A stretch of 64,000 nucleotides of DNA from Sphingomonas yabuuchiae (GTDB lineage Bacteria > Pseudomonadota > Alphaproteobacteria > Sphingomonadales > Sphingomonadaceae). Shown piece by piece: positions 17,035 through 26,010 of the stretch. The first letter of the stretch is position 1. Every line of letters begins with the position of its first letter. Below the pieces are notes generated by a model. That model worked only from the letters and a program-made list of their open reading frames with translations, was not told the origin of the DNA and made no database searches. Position numbers and translations under genes: made by a program. The DNA lies in the NCBI RefSeq assembly GCF_014199595.1, contig NZ_JACHNX010000003.1, positions 186,001 to 250,000 on the forward strand. The letters run 5' to 3'.

Positions 17035-19305
17035 TCAGGCAATGTGACGATCGGCTCCTGCCATGGATGAGGCGGAATGGCAAAGGCTGGCTATCGCGCA
17101 ATTGGCGAGTTGCAGCGCCAGGATCGACTCGGCACCCTGGTTCCGGTTGAGGCCGGTCGGCATCAGCCCGTCGAAACAGCCGCCGTCCTGCGCCGTCGCC
17201 AGCGGCAGGTCGAGATCGTTGGCGCCCAGGAACCAGCCATAGGCCCGCTCGCCCTCGGCGATCCAGCGCGGGTCGCGGGTGGCGGCATAGGCCGACTGGC
17301 ACGCCTCGACGGTGGCCTGCGCCTCCAGCGGCTGCTGGTCGAACTGCAACGGCTCGGCATAGGGGCGACCGAAGCTCTCGCTGCCCACTGCCCGGAAACG
17401 ACCCTCGGGCGAGGTCTGCTTGCCGACGATCCACTCCAACGTCGACAGGCCGCAGTCGATCAGGTCCTGCCGACCCAGTGCGCGCCCGGCCTCGATCAGT
17501 GCCTGCGGCACGCGGGCATTGTCATAGGCCAGCACGATCTCGAACCACTGCCATTCCGGCCGCCGTGCCTCTTCGAGCAGGGCGAGGTGCAGGGGGGGCA
17601 GCTTCTCCAGGATGGCACGCGCCAGCTGATGCCCCGGCCGCGCCTCCAGCATTGCCGCCGCGCCCAGCATCGCAAAGGCCTGCGCACGAAGCGATCCCAG
17701 GTCGAGCGCCAGCGAGGCGGTGGCGTCGAACCACATCTGTGCCCAATCGCGATGCTTGGCCATCTGCGCGTCGCGCGCAGTCACGCCCAGCGCCCAAAGG
17801 GTACGGCCGTTGGAATCCTCCGATCCCACTTCCTCGCACCAGCTGCGGTCGAAGCGCATGAAGTTGCGATAGCGGCGCTCTTCCGGATTCCAGGCATATT
17901 GCAGGAACGAGGCGTAGATGGTCGTCCACTTGTCGCGCGTGACCGGATCGATATCCGGCGCCTGGGTCATGAAGATCAACGCGCGCGCATTGTCGTCGAT
18001 GCAATAGCCATGCCGGCGATCGGGCACCGAATAGATGGCATGCTGCAACATGCCGGTCGAGTCGCTCATCCGCTCGACGGCGGCGATGTCGGCCTTTAGC
18101 GGCTTGATGCTGGTCTGGTATGATCCGGCGATCCGGCGCGGGCGGGCGGTGATCGCCGATGCCATCTGCTCCAGCGCCGCCTCGGCGAGGCGCGGCCAGA
18201 TCATGGTGCGGCCACGGGCATAGGCGCGCTGCGACAGGCGGTTGCGTGCCGATTCGTCGGTCAGCAGCCGGTCGATCTCGCGGGCAAAGGCATCCGCATC
18301 GCAGAAATCCACCAGGACGCCGTGATCATCGGCCAGAATCTCGACCGCATGGACATAGGGCGTGGATACCACCGCCTTGCCGACACCGACCGCATAGGAC
18401 AGCGTGCCGCTCGTGATCTGGGCGGGGTTGGTATAGGGCGTCGCATAGATGTCGGCGGCCTGGAGATATTCGATCAGTTCGTCATGCTCGACGAACGCAT
18501 CGACGAAGGCGACATTGCCGGCCACGCCACGCGCCTCGGCCAGTGCCTTCAACCGGTCGCGATACGCCTCGCCCTCATGCGCGATCAAATTGGGATGCGT
18601 CGCGCCCAGCACGACATAGAGCAGTTCGGGATGATGCGCGGCGACGGCGGGCAGCGCCTCGATGATCGTCTCGATCCCCTTGTTCGGTGCGAGCAGGCCG
18701 AAGGTGAAGACGACCTTGCGCCCTTCCCAGCCGAACTTGGCCTTCAGCGAGTCGGGCGAGATGAGTTCGCGGTCGGGCACGCCATGCGGGATCATCGCGA
18801 TCTGGCGCGGGTCGGCGCCATAGACGCGTTGGAGAATGTCGCGGCCCTTGTCGGCCATGACGATGATCCGGGCGCAGCGGCGCAGCAAGCCCTCCATCAC
18901 CCGGCGCTCATCGGCGGAGGGCTTTTCGAGAACGGTGTGAAGCGTCGCGATCACGGGCAGCGTGGTACGATCGAGCAGCGCCAGCAGATGCTCGCCGGCG
19001 GCACCGCCATAGATGCCATATTCATGCTGAACCCAGATCGCCTGCGCGCCGCTCGCCTCGATCCGGCGGGCCATATCGATATAGGCACCGCGCTCATGCT
19101 GCGGGATGGCGGCAGTCACGGCCGGGGGATAGGCATAGCGGCCGGGATGATCGTCCATTGCATAGACATCAACGGCCAGGTCGGGAAAGCGATTGCGCAG
19201 GGCGGAATAAACGTCGGTGGTGAACGTCGCGAGCCCGCATTGACGGGGCAGGAAATTGCCGATCAGCGCCAGTCGTTCGATCACGGTTCCGTTCGCATCC
19301 ACCAT
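17035..19305 (-). CDS. GT4 glycosyltransferase fused to a helical-barrel domain
   Basis: A protein of 756 residues in two parts. Residues 1 to about 375 are a GT-B fold of family GT4: FLPRQCGLATFTTDVYSAL, WVQHEYGIYGG, MIPHGVPD, FGLLAPNKGIETIIEALP and YTNPAQITSGTLSYAVGVGK. Residues from about 385 to 740 are helical, with YCIDDNARALIFMTQ, RRYRNFMRFDRSW, DSNGRTLWALG and QWFEIVLAYDNARVPQAL, resembling an (alpha/alpha)6 toroid. The acceptor, the sugar and the role of the second domain are not known. It is followed by the GH130 gene. Confidence 0.85.
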   Translation of the reverse strand: MVDANGTVIERLALIGNFLPRQCGLATFTTDVYSALRNRFPDLAVDVYAMDDHPGRYAYPPAVTAAIPQHERGAYIDMARRIEASGAQAIWVQHEYGIYGGAAGEHLLALLDRTTLPVIATLHTVLEKPSADERRVMEGLLRRCARIIVMADKGRDILQRVYGADPRQIAMIPHGVPDRELISPDSLKAKFGWEGRKVVFTFGLLAPNKGIETIIEALPAVAAHHPELLYVVLGATHPNLIAHEGEAYRDRLKALAEARGVAGNVAFVDAFVEHDELIEYLQAADIYATPYTNPAQITSGTLSYAVGVGKAVVSTPYVHAVEILADDHGVLVDFCDADAFAREIDRLLTDESARNRLSQRAYARGRTMIWPRLAEAALEQMASAITARPRRIAGSYQTSIKPLKADIAAVERMSDSTGMLQHAIYSVPDRRHGYCIDDNARALIFMTQAPDIDPVTRDKWTTIYASFLQYAWNPEERRYRNFMRFDRSWCEEVGSEDSNGRTLWALGVTARDAQMAKHRDWAQMWFDATASLALDLGSLRAQAFAMLGAAAMLEARPGHQLARAILEKLPPLHLALLEEARRPEWQWFEIVLAYDNARVPQALIEAGRALGRQDLIDCGLSTLEWIVGKQTSPEGRFRAVGSESFGRPYAEPLQFDQQPLEAQATVEACQSAYAATRDPRWIAEGERAYGWFLGANDLDLPLATAQDGGCFDGLMPTGLNRNQGAESILALQLANCAIASLCHSASSMAGADRHIA

Positions 19306-19544
19306 ATCGCTTGTCCTTGCAGGCGAGAGGGAAGCGGAAAGTCCGCAATTCCCCTCGCACTAAGGTTAACCCGCGATGAGCGACGAAGGTTGCAAAGCGT
19401 ATTACATATTTGCTGCACCGCACCCTTAGGCTGCGTCGAGATGACGTTACGGAACGCTGAAATGTGTGTCCGTGACGGGGATAGGGCTCCGCCTATTGGA
19501 TCGCGTTGCCGAAACAGATCGGTGGCAAAGGATCCCATCCCTCC
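19306..19544. other. Upstream region of the GT4-GH130 pair
   Basis: About 240 bp of non-coding DNA, less GC-rich than its surroundings around 19360-19440, as expected of a promoter region for the minus-strand GT4 gene. No ORF with a ribosome site and no clear operator palindrome was found. Confidence 0.35.
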
Positions 19545-19740
19545 CTCGCCCCTCTTGAGGGGAGAGGGTTGCGCAGACTTGGCCTTTGCGAGAGCAAAGG
19601 GTTAGTCGGAGCTGGGTGAGGGGTGAGCGCGCGAAGCGCGCGCGAGCCATTCGGCTCGCTCAACCCCTCACCCAAGCTGCGCTAGCCAGCAGGCTGGCAA
19701 GCTTCGCTAACCCTCTCCCCTATCCAGGGGAGAGGGAGGG
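19545..19740. repeat. Long composite palindromic repeat, family D copy 2
   Basis: A 196-bp element that matches 5131-5330 almost throughout, including the GCGCAGACTTGGCCTTTGCG segment, the GGTGAGGGGTGA/TCACCC arms and the final CCCTCTCCCCTATCCAGGGG. It lies between the EpsD gene and the GT4 gene. Confidence 0.85.
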
Positions 19741-19747
19741 GAATTTC

Positions 19748-20614
19748 TCAACGCGCGGGTACGCGGTCGGCGGCGTCGCTGACGGTCTTGCCGTCGGCCG
19801 CCGCCTTGGCGTCGGGTTTGAAGCCGGTCTCATAAGAGATGCTGGCCTTCTGGCGCTGCGCCTTGAGGGTCTGGCCCAGTGCATCGGCGATCGCCTTGCG
19901 CCGCAGGATTTCCCCCGCCAGCGCGCGCGCGGGTTCGCCGGTGACGGGGGCCGCCATGCGCTGGATGATCGCATTGGCGGTGTAGCTGCCTTGATAGGGC
20001 AGCAGGATGGGATCGCCCGATGGCTGCCTGGCCACCTGGGCCGCGATCGCGGCCGGCAGGAACGCCGAGTCGACGAGGACATGATCACGGGTGAAGGGGG
20101 TGGCGTTGCGGGTCAGTTCGTCGGCCAGTGCGTCCAGCGTCTTGAACTGGCCAAGCGCCAGCAGCGCCTCGGTGCTGGCGGGCTGGGCGAAGCGGATCTG
20201 GTCGACATAGAATTTCTGCCGCTGCGCGAACTCATAGGGATGCGCGGCGATATAGGCGTCGACCGCCTGGACGTTGGGCACCGGCACGGTGTTGGCCAGC
20301 TTCCGCGCCAGCATCTCGACCCGCAGCCTTTGCTCCTGCCGTTCGCGCTGGGCAGTGAATTCGGGGGTCTTGTCGATCCCCATCGCCTGCGCCGCCTGAA
20401 CCAGCAGGGTACGGTCGACCAGCTGGGGCAGGATCGCCTTACGATAGGCGAGACGATCGACGCCCGGCGGCGCATCGGCCAGTTCGGCATCCAGCGCCTG
20501 GGTCGTGATCGCCTGTCCGTCGACCTGGGCCACCCCCTTCCCCTCGGGCTTGGACTGGCATCCCGACAGGGCCAGCAGGGCAAGGGGGACGGCGCTCCAG
20601 GACCAATGTTTCAC
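19748..20614 (-). CDS. epsD: EpsD-family peptidyl-prolyl cis-trans isomerase, lipoprotein
   Basis: A protein of 288 residues with a lipobox (LALLALSGC, Cys19) and a SurA/PrsA-like layout. An N-terminal chaperone helix region (VDGQAITTQALDAELADAPP) is followed by a degenerate rotamase segment (QKFYVDQIRFAQPASTEAL) and a C-terminal helical part. EpsD-family proteins usually lie in exopolysaccharide/exosortase loci and are thought to help periplasmic protein folding. Here it stands alone beside a PEP-CTERM protein, with no exosortase in the window. Confidence 0.8.
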   Translation of the reverse strand: MKHWSWSAVPLALLALSGCQSKPEGKGVAQVDGQAITTQALDAELADAPPGVDRLAYRKAILPQLVDRTLLVQAAQAMGIDKTPEFTAQRERQEQRLRVEMLARKLANTVPVPNVQAVDAYIAAHPYEFAQRQKFYVDQIRFAQPASTEALLALGQFKTLDALADELTRNATPFTRDHVLVDSAFLPAAIAAQVARQPSGDPILLPYQGSYTANAIIQRMAAPVTGEPARALAGEILRRKAIADALGQTLKAQRQKASISYETGFKPDAKAAADGKTVSDAADRVPAR

Positions 20615-20750
20615 GCGAAGAACTCCATGACCACATACCGCCCGCCCGCAGGCGGATTTCGGCTAGACTGTCGGCATTCCTGCGTCGGAAGCGGTTGCGA
20701 TATTCTTATCCCGCTTGAAGGCGGCGGGAGATTTCCGGTGGACGCTACGA

Positions 20751-20784
20751 AAAAACCGGCCGCCCATCGGACGACCGGTTTTCG
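20751..20784 (-). terminator. Terminator of the PEP-CTERM gene
   Basis: AAAACCGG (20752-20759) and CCGGTTTT (20775-20782) form a stem with A/T-rich ends on both strands. Read on the minus strand it ends transcription from 21598-20825 and separates it from epsD. Confidence 0.75.
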
Positions 20785-20824
20785 ATATCCAACGCAGCGC
20801 ATTTGGCGCACCGCGATGGATGGA

Positions 20825-21598
20825 TCAGGCGATGGCGGCGTTCGGACCGGTGCCGCGACGGCGCAAGGCATAGCCCACCAGCACCAGACCCAGCAGCAGC
20901 ATCGCCCAGGTCGCGGGCTCCGGTACGGCGGTCGGGGCCGAGGCCGCGCCATAGGCCTGGCCATAGGTGTAGGACGACACCTTCGTCCCCAGGCCGGTGG
21001 TCGGATCGATGGTGTAGATCGCATTGTCCTTCACGCCGAACAGTGCGTCGACCGTCGAGGCCAGCCCGAACATGTCGGTCGTGCCGCCGATCAGCTGGCT
21101 GGCGCCGGTCAGCGGATTGACGACCGCCAGGCCCAGATTGCTGGCGAGGTACAGCTGCCCCTTGAAGAAGGCCAGATCGCCCGCCGACTCCGGGCTGCCC
21201 ATCGATCCGATCAGGCTGGCCTGCCCATTGCTGGTGTTGAGCTTGTACAGATTATTGTCGCCCGACCCGTACAGCGTACCGTCCGCGCCGAAGACCAGGC
21301 CGTTGACGAACGAGCCCATCGAACCAAGTACGGTCGTCGCGCCGCCGGTCGTCGAGAGCTTGAAGAGCGTGCCCCCGTCGACGCCGAACAGATCGCCGCC
21401 ATTGTTGAAGGCGATGTCGTACATCACCGTGCCGGTATTGCCCAGGACGGTGCTCACCTTGGTGGTCGTGTCATAGGACACGAGGCCACCATTGGAATCG
21501 TTGATGATGATCGTCGGATTGGCGCTTGCCGCTCCTGCCGTGCCAAGCCCGATCAGCGTGGCAACGGCCATGGCGAAATGTTTGACGATCTTCTGCAC
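20825..21598 (-). CDS. PEPxxWA-CTERM exported protein
   Basis: A protein of 257 residues. It has a signal peptide (MAVATLIGLGTAGAASA), then repeated beta-propeller-like segments (GGDLFGVDGGTLFKLSTTGG, GADGTLYGSGDNNLYKLNTS, KGQLYLASNLGLAVVNPLTG). The C-terminus is the sorting signal: PEPATWAM, then a hydrophobic stretch (LLLGLVLVGYALRRR) and basic residues. Such proteins are processed by an exosortase and are often linked to extracellular polysaccharide. The specific role is unknown. Confidence 0.88.
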   Translation of the reverse strand: MQKIVKHFAMAVATLIGLGTAGAASANPTIIINDSNGGLVSYDTTTKVSTVLGNTGTVMYDIAFNNGGDLFGVDGGTLFKLSTTGGATTVLGSMGSFVNGLVFGADGTLYGSGDNNLYKLNTSNGQASLIGSMGSPESAGDLAFFKGQLYLASNLGLAVVNPLTGASQLIGGTTDMFGLASTVDALFGVKDNAIYTIDPTTGLGTKVSSYTYGQAYGAASAPTAVPEPATWAMLLLGLVLVGYALRRRGTGPNAAIA

Positions 21599-21724
21599 GG
21601 CCCTGGTCCCTTTCGCATCCCGATGACGCGTTCCTTATCGCACCACATAAATTGCGAGTCGGACGGCTTCAAGGATGGACGATGTTTCACATCGGGATGA
21701 AGCAGGGGTTAAGCCGCGGGCCGA

Positions 21725-22165
21725 TCAGCCGCGGCCGCGATAGCCCGCCACGCCCTGATCGGGCAGCCACAGATCGGCGGGCGGGGCCGAGGATTGCCAG
21801 AACACGTCGATGGGGATGCCGCCGCGCGGATACCAATATCCGCCGATGCGAAGCCATACCGGCTTCATTTCCTCGAACAATCGCTCGCCGATGCCGACGG
21901 TGCAATCCTCGTGGAAACCGGCATGGTTGCGGAAGCTGCCCAGGAACAGCTTCAGCGACTTGGATTCGACGATCGTCTCGCCGGGCACATAGTCGATAAC
22001 CAGATGTGCGAAGTCGGGCTGTCCGGTCACCGGGCAGAGCGAGGTGAATTCGGGCGCGGCGAACCGGATCAGATAGGTACGCCCCGGACGGGGGTTGGGA
22101 ACATAATCGAGCACCGCCTCTTCCGGGGAAGCGGGCAGCGCGCTGGTCTGGCCGAGATGCTTCAT
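21725..22165 (-). CDS. queF: NADPH-dependent 7-cyano-7-deazaguanine reductase QueF
   Basis: A protein of 146 residues of the short, unimodular QueF type. It reduces preQ0 to preQ1 in queuosine biosynthesis. The nucleophile is Cys44 ([13 protein letters not shown]) with Asp51, and the QueF substrate motif ESKSLKLFL is at 67-75. HEDC near 85-88 is also typical. The frame is open upstream to 22228, but that would overlap the photolyase start; the ATG at 22165 gives the usual length. It diverges from the photolyase with 21 bp between starts. Confidence 0.94.
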   Translation of the reverse strand: MKHLGQTSALPASPEEAVLDYVPNPRPGRTYLIRFAAPEFTSLCPVTGQPDFAHLVIDYVPGETIVESKSLKLFLGSFRNHAGFHEDCTVGIGERLFEEMKPVWLRIGGYWYPRGGIPIDVFWQSSAPPADLWLPDQGVAGYRGRG

Positions 22166-22186
22166 GAAAGGCCATGTAGGACAGCC

Positions 22187-23719
22187 ATGCCCAAAGCGCC
22201 AACGCTGATCCCCATTCTCGGCGACCAATTGTCGATGAACCTGTCATCACTGGAGGGCGCCGACCCCAAACGCACCGTCCTGCTGATGATGGAGGTGGAG
22301 GACGAGACGGGTTACGTCCGCCATCACAAGGCCAAGATCGCCTATATCCTGTCCGCCATGCGCCACCATGCCGAGGCCTTGAGGAAGGCGGGCTGGCGGG
22401 TCGATTACGTCAAGCTGGACGACCCCGATAGTACGGGCAGCTTCACCGGCGAAGTCGCCCGCGCGGTCGGGCGGCACGATCCGACACGGATCGTCGTGAC
22501 CCAGGCGGGCGAATGGCGGGTCGCCGCGATGCTGGAGGCGTGGGAGACGATGTTCGGCATCCCCGTCGACATCCGCCCCGACACCCGCTTCATCGCCAGC
22601 CAGGCCGAGTTCGAGGATTGGGCGAAGGATCGCAAGGAACTCCGCATGGAGTTCTTCTACCGGCTGATGCGCCGCAAGACCGGCCTGCTGATGAAGGACG
22701 ACAAGCCCGAGGGCGGCAAATGGAATTACGACGCCGACAACCGCAAGCCCGCGCCCAAGAAGGACGTACCGCCCGAACCGCTGAAGTTCGCGCCCGACAC
22801 GATCACTCGCGAGGTGCTGACGCTGGTTGCCGGACGGTTCGACAACCATCCCGGCTCGCTCGACGGCTTCGCCTATGCCGTTACCGCCGAGGAGGCGCAG
22901 AAACAGGCCGAGGCGTTCATGGCGCACGGCCTGCCCAAGTTCGGTGATTATCAGGACGCGATGCTGACCGGCCAGCACCAGCTGTGGCACTCGGTTTTGT
23001 CGCCCTATATCAACTCGGGGCTGCTCGACCCGCTGGAGCTCTGCCGCATGGCGGAGGGGGAATATGAGGACGGCAACGCCAGCCTCAACTCGGTCGAGGG
23101 CTATATCCGCCAGATCATCGGCTGGCGCGAATATGTGCGCGGGCTCTACTGGCATGTCGGGCCGGATTATGTGGAGCGCAATTTCCTGCGCGCGCATCGG
23201 AAATTGCCCGGCTTCTACTGGACCGGCGAGACCGACATGCACTGCATGGCGCAAGCGCTGGGCCAGACGCTCGACACCGCCCATGCCCATCATATCCAGC
23301 GGCTGATGGTGACAGGCAATTACGCCATCCTGATCGGCGCCGACCCGGTGGAGGTGCATCGCTGGTATCTGGAAATCTATATCGACGCCTATGAATGGGT
23401 CGAACTGCCCAATGTCGTCGGCATGAGCCAGTTCGCCGATGGCGGCATCATCGCGTCCAAGCCCTATGTGTCGTCCGGGGCCTATATCAATCGCATGTCG
23501 GATTATTGCGGGTCCTGCCGCTACGACGTGAAGCAGCGGGTCGGCGAGGACGCCTGCCCGTTCAACGCGCTCTATTGGGACTTCCTCGCCCGGCACGAAG
23601 AGCGCTTCGAGGGGAATGTGCGGATGGCGATGGCGTATCGGAACTGGAACCGGATGGCGGAGGCGGACCGCAAGGCGGTGCGGGCGCAGGCGGCGAGGTA
23701 TTTGGAGGGGCTGGAGTGA
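22187..23719 (+). CDS. phrB: FeS-type (6-4) photolyase/cryptochrome (PhrB-like)
   Basis: A protein of 510 residues from ATG 22187. It begins with the Rossmann-like photolyase domain ([13 protein letters not shown]) and has a C-terminal FAD domain ([32 protein letters not shown]). The four cluster cysteines are Cys353, Cys441, Cys444 and Cys457 (DMHC; DYCGSC; EDACPF). Their spacing matches PhrB of Agrobacterium with a constant offset. This class repairs UV (6-4) photoproducts using FAD, a lumazine-type antenna and a [4Fe-4S] cluster. Confidence 0.93.
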   Translation: MPKAPTLIPILGDQLSMNLSSLEGADPKRTVLLMMEVEDETGYVRHHKAKIAYILSAMRHHAEALRKAGWRVDYVKLDDPDSTGSFTGEVARAVGRHDPTRIVVTQAGEWRVAAMLEAWETMFGIPVDIRPDTRFIASQAEFEDWAKDRKELRMEFFYRLMRRKTGLLMKDDKPEGGKWNYDADNRKPAPKKDVPPEPLKFAPDTITREVLTLVAGRFDNHPGSLDGFAYAVTAEEAQKQAEAFMAHGLPKFGDYQDAMLTGQHQLWHSVLSPYINSGLLDPLELCRMAEGEYEDGNASLNSVEGYIRQIIGWREYVRGLYWHVGPDYVERNFLRAHRKLPGFYWTGETDMHCMAQALGQTLDTAHAHHIQRLMVTGNYAILIGADPVEVHRWYLEIYIDAYEWVELPNVVGMSQFADGGIIASKPYVSSGAYINRMSDYCGSCRYDVKQRVGEDACPFNALYWDFLARHEERFEGNVRMAMAYRNWNRMAEADRKAVRAQAARYLEGLE

Positions 23720-23726
23720 TTCCCAT

Positions 23727-23892
23727 GGCCTTCGACGTCGCTCAGGCGGAACGGAGTTTGGGATAGGCCCCCCTCACCTCTAGCCGCTCCCCTCCCGCAA
23801 GCGGGAGGGGATGGGGGAGGGTTTGGGGTCTCACAGATACCGTAGCTTGCGGCCCTGCCCTCCCCAAACCCCTCCCGCCTACGGGAGGGGCT
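23727..23892. repeat. Family E half arm plus family A palindrome
   Basis: Positions 23727-23756 resemble one outer arm of the 13206-13437 element (GGCCTTCGACGTCGCTCAGG). Positions 23786-23892 form a 107-bp palindrome with CCCCTCCCGCAAGCGGGAGGGG at the left, CCCCTCCCGCCTACGGGAGG at the right, and matching GGAGGGTTTGGGG/CCCCAAACCCCTCC segments between. It lies between the photolyase and the sulfurtransferase. Confidence 0.75.
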
Positions 23893-23963
23893 TACCCCGC
23901 CCCCGCTTGCGACCCCGCCCCCAACGCGCCTAGGTACGGACCCACCGACCGAGGAGCCCCAAG

Positions 23964-24809
23964 ATGCCGCCACTCATCACCCCGCAAGACCTCGCCGCCA
24001 TCGCCGGCGAGGCGGACGTGCGCATCCTCGACGTCACCTATTTCCTCGACGACCCGGACGGCGCCAAGGCCCGACGCGGATTCGAGGACGGACATATCCC
24101 CGGCGCCCGCTTCCTGCCGATGGGGGCGCTCGCCGACCCCGACAGCGACCTGCCGATGACGCTGCCCCCGGCCGAGCATTTCGCCCATGCGCTGAGCGAG
24201 GCGGGGGTCGGCCATGCCGACCGGATCGTGCTTTACGACCGTTCACCGCTGCACAGCGCCGCGCGGGTCTGGTGGTTGCTCAGCCTGTTCGGTGCCGAGT
24301 CGGTGGCGCTGCTCGATGGCGGGCTGGAGGCTTGGGCAGCGGCGGGGCATCCCGTCACGATCGGCCCGGCGGGCGCGCCCGAAGCCCCCGGCCTGTTCCT
24401 TGCGCAAGCCGACCTTGCCCGCGTACGCAGCCTTCGCGAGGTCCGCACCCGTGTCGAGGCGGGCGATGCCCAGATCGTCGATGCCCGCTCTCCCGGCCGC
24501 TTCGCCGGGGCCGAGCCCGAACCGCGCCCCGGTGTCGAGCCCGGCCACATCCCCGGCGCATTGAACCTGCCCTATTCCCGGCTGTTCGAGGCCGATGGCC
24601 GCTGGAAATTCCCGGACGCCATAGCCGCCGAATTCGCCGCCGCCGGGGTGGATCCCGCCAAGCCGATGGTCGCCACCTGTGGATCGGGCATCACCGCCTG
24701 CGTCCTCGCCTTCGGGGCGGAGCGGATCGGCGGCTTGATGCCGGTCTATGACGGCAGCTGGACTGAATGGGGTTCCGACCCCAGCACCCCCAAAGCGAAA
24801 GACGCTTGA
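23964..24809 (+). CDS. sseA: 3-mercaptopyruvate/thiosulfate sulfurtransferase
   Basis: A protein of 281 residues with two rhodanese domains. The first, non-catalytic one has the CH2-type HIPGARFLPMG and ends in LDGGLEAWAAAGHP. The second has EPGHIPGALNLPY and the active-site loop Cys239-G-S-G-I-T-A. CG(S/T)G(V/I)T loops are typical of mercaptopyruvate sulfurtransferases, which move sulfane sulfur to cyanide or thiol acceptors. Only 4 bp separate it from metC, so the two are cotranscribed. Confidence 0.92.
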   Translation: MPPLITPQDLAAIAGEADVRILDVTYFLDDPDGAKARRGFEDGHIPGARFLPMGALADPDSDLPMTLPPAEHFAHALSEAGVGHADRIVLYDRSPLHSAARVWWLLSLFGAESVALLDGGLEAWAAAGHPVTIGPAGAPEAPGLFLAQADLARVRSLREVRTRVEAGDAQIVDARSPGRFAGAEPEPRPGVEPGHIPGALNLPYSRLFEADGRWKFPDAIAAEFAAAGVDPAKPMVATCGSGITACVLAFGAERIGGLMPVYDGSWTEWGSDPSTPKAKDA

Positions 24810-24813
24810 AACG

Positions 24814-26010
24814 ATGACCGACGACGACCTGCCCATCAAGCCCGCCACCCGTCTGGTCCAGGCGGGCCGCCGCGCCGAATGGACCAGGGGCGTGGTCAAC
24901 GTCCCCGTCTGGCGCGGCTCGACGGTGCTGTACGACAATGTCGCGCATATGCGCGCCACCGGTGCGGGCGATCTGCACGAGAAGCTGTTCTACGGCCGCA
25001 AGGGCCTGCCGACCCAGTGGTCGCTGGCCGATGCGCTGACCAGCCTGGAGCCGGGGGGGGCGGCGACCTTCCTCTACCCATCGGGCGTGGCGGCGATCGC
25101 GGCGGCGCTGCTTTCGGTGCTGTCGCCGGGCGACGAATTGCTGCTGGTCGACAGCGCCTATGACCCGACGCGTGGGCTGACCACCGGCTTGCTCGCGCGG
25201 ATGGGGATCACGACGCGCTTCTATGATCCGCTGGTCGGCGCGGGCATCGCCGAGCTGATCGGCCCGGCCACCCGCGCGATCTTCCTCGAAAGCCCCGGCT
25301 CGCTGACGTTCGAGGTGCAGGATATTCCCGCCATCGTCGACGTCGCCAAGGCCAGAGGCATCACCACGATCCTCGACAACACCTGGGCGACGCCGCTCTT
25401 CTTCCCGGCGATCGCAAAGGGCGTCGACCTGACGGTGCTGGCCTGCACCAAGTACATTGTCGGCCATTCGGACGCGATGCTGGGGTCGGTGACGGCCGCG
25501 CCATCGCACTGGGCGGCGCTTCGCGACACGAGTTTCCAGCTGGGTCAGGTCGCCAGCCCCGACGACGCCTATCTGGGCAGCCGGGGGCTTCGCACCATGG
25601 GTGTCCGCCTCGCCCAGCATCAGGCCAGCGCGCTGACCATCGCCAAGTGGCTCGCCGAACAGCCGGGCGTGGCGCAGGTGCTGCACCCCGCCCTGCCCTC
25701 CTGCCCCGGCCATGAGGTCTTCGCGCGTGATTTCCTGGGGTCGAGCGGACTGTTCGCCTTCGTGCTCGACGGCGGCAACGACGCCGCGCGCACCGCGATG
25801 CTCGATGGGCTCGTCCATTTCGGGCTGGGGTTTAGTTGGGGCGGGTATGAGAGCCTGGCCATCCCCGCCGATCCGCATCGTTATCGCAGCGTAACTAGCC
25901 GCGAGTTCGCCGGGCCGCTGATCCGGCTGCAGATCGGATTGGAGGATACCGACGACCTGATCGCCGATCTCGACCGGGGGCTCGCCCGCTTCCGGGCCGC
26001 GCGCGGATGA
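24814..26010 (+). CDS. metC: Cystathionine beta-lyase
   Basis: A 398-residue fold-type I PLP enzyme of the Cys/Met metabolism family. The PLP lysine is Lys213 in ACTKYIVGHSDAMLG, a form typical of MetC. FYGRKGLPTQWSLADAL near 59-75 and the C-terminal GFSWGGYESL fit cystathionine beta-lyase. It cleaves cystathionine to homocysteine, pyruvate and ammonia. The start at 24814 is preferred over the open frame from 24748, which would overlap sseA. Its TGA overlaps the next ATG. Confidence 0.92.
   Translation: MTDDDLPIKPATRLVQAGRRAEWTRGVVNVPVWRGSTVLYDNVAHMRATGAGDLHEKLFYGRKGLPTQWSLADALTSLEPGGAATFLYPSGVAAIAAALLSVLSPGDELLLVDSAYDPTRGLTTGLLARMGITTRFYDPLVGAGIAELIGPATRAIFLESPGSLTFEVQDIPAIVDVAKARGITTILDNTWATPLFFPAIAKGVDLTVLACTKYIVGHSDAMLGSVTAAPSHWAALRDTSFQLGQVASPDDAYLGSRGLRTMGVRLAQHQASALTIAKWLAEQPGVAQVLHPALPSCPGHEVFARDFLGSSGLFAFVLDGGNDAARTAMLDGLVHFGLGFSWGGYESLAIPADPHRYRSVTSREFAGPLIRLQIGLEDTDDLIADLDRGLARFRAARG

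Noticed and set aside
21651..21660. ATTGCGAGTC upstream of the PEP-CTERM gene as a second Fur site
   Set aside because: Only one half-site is present, without an inverted partner. A 10-bp match can occur by chance.
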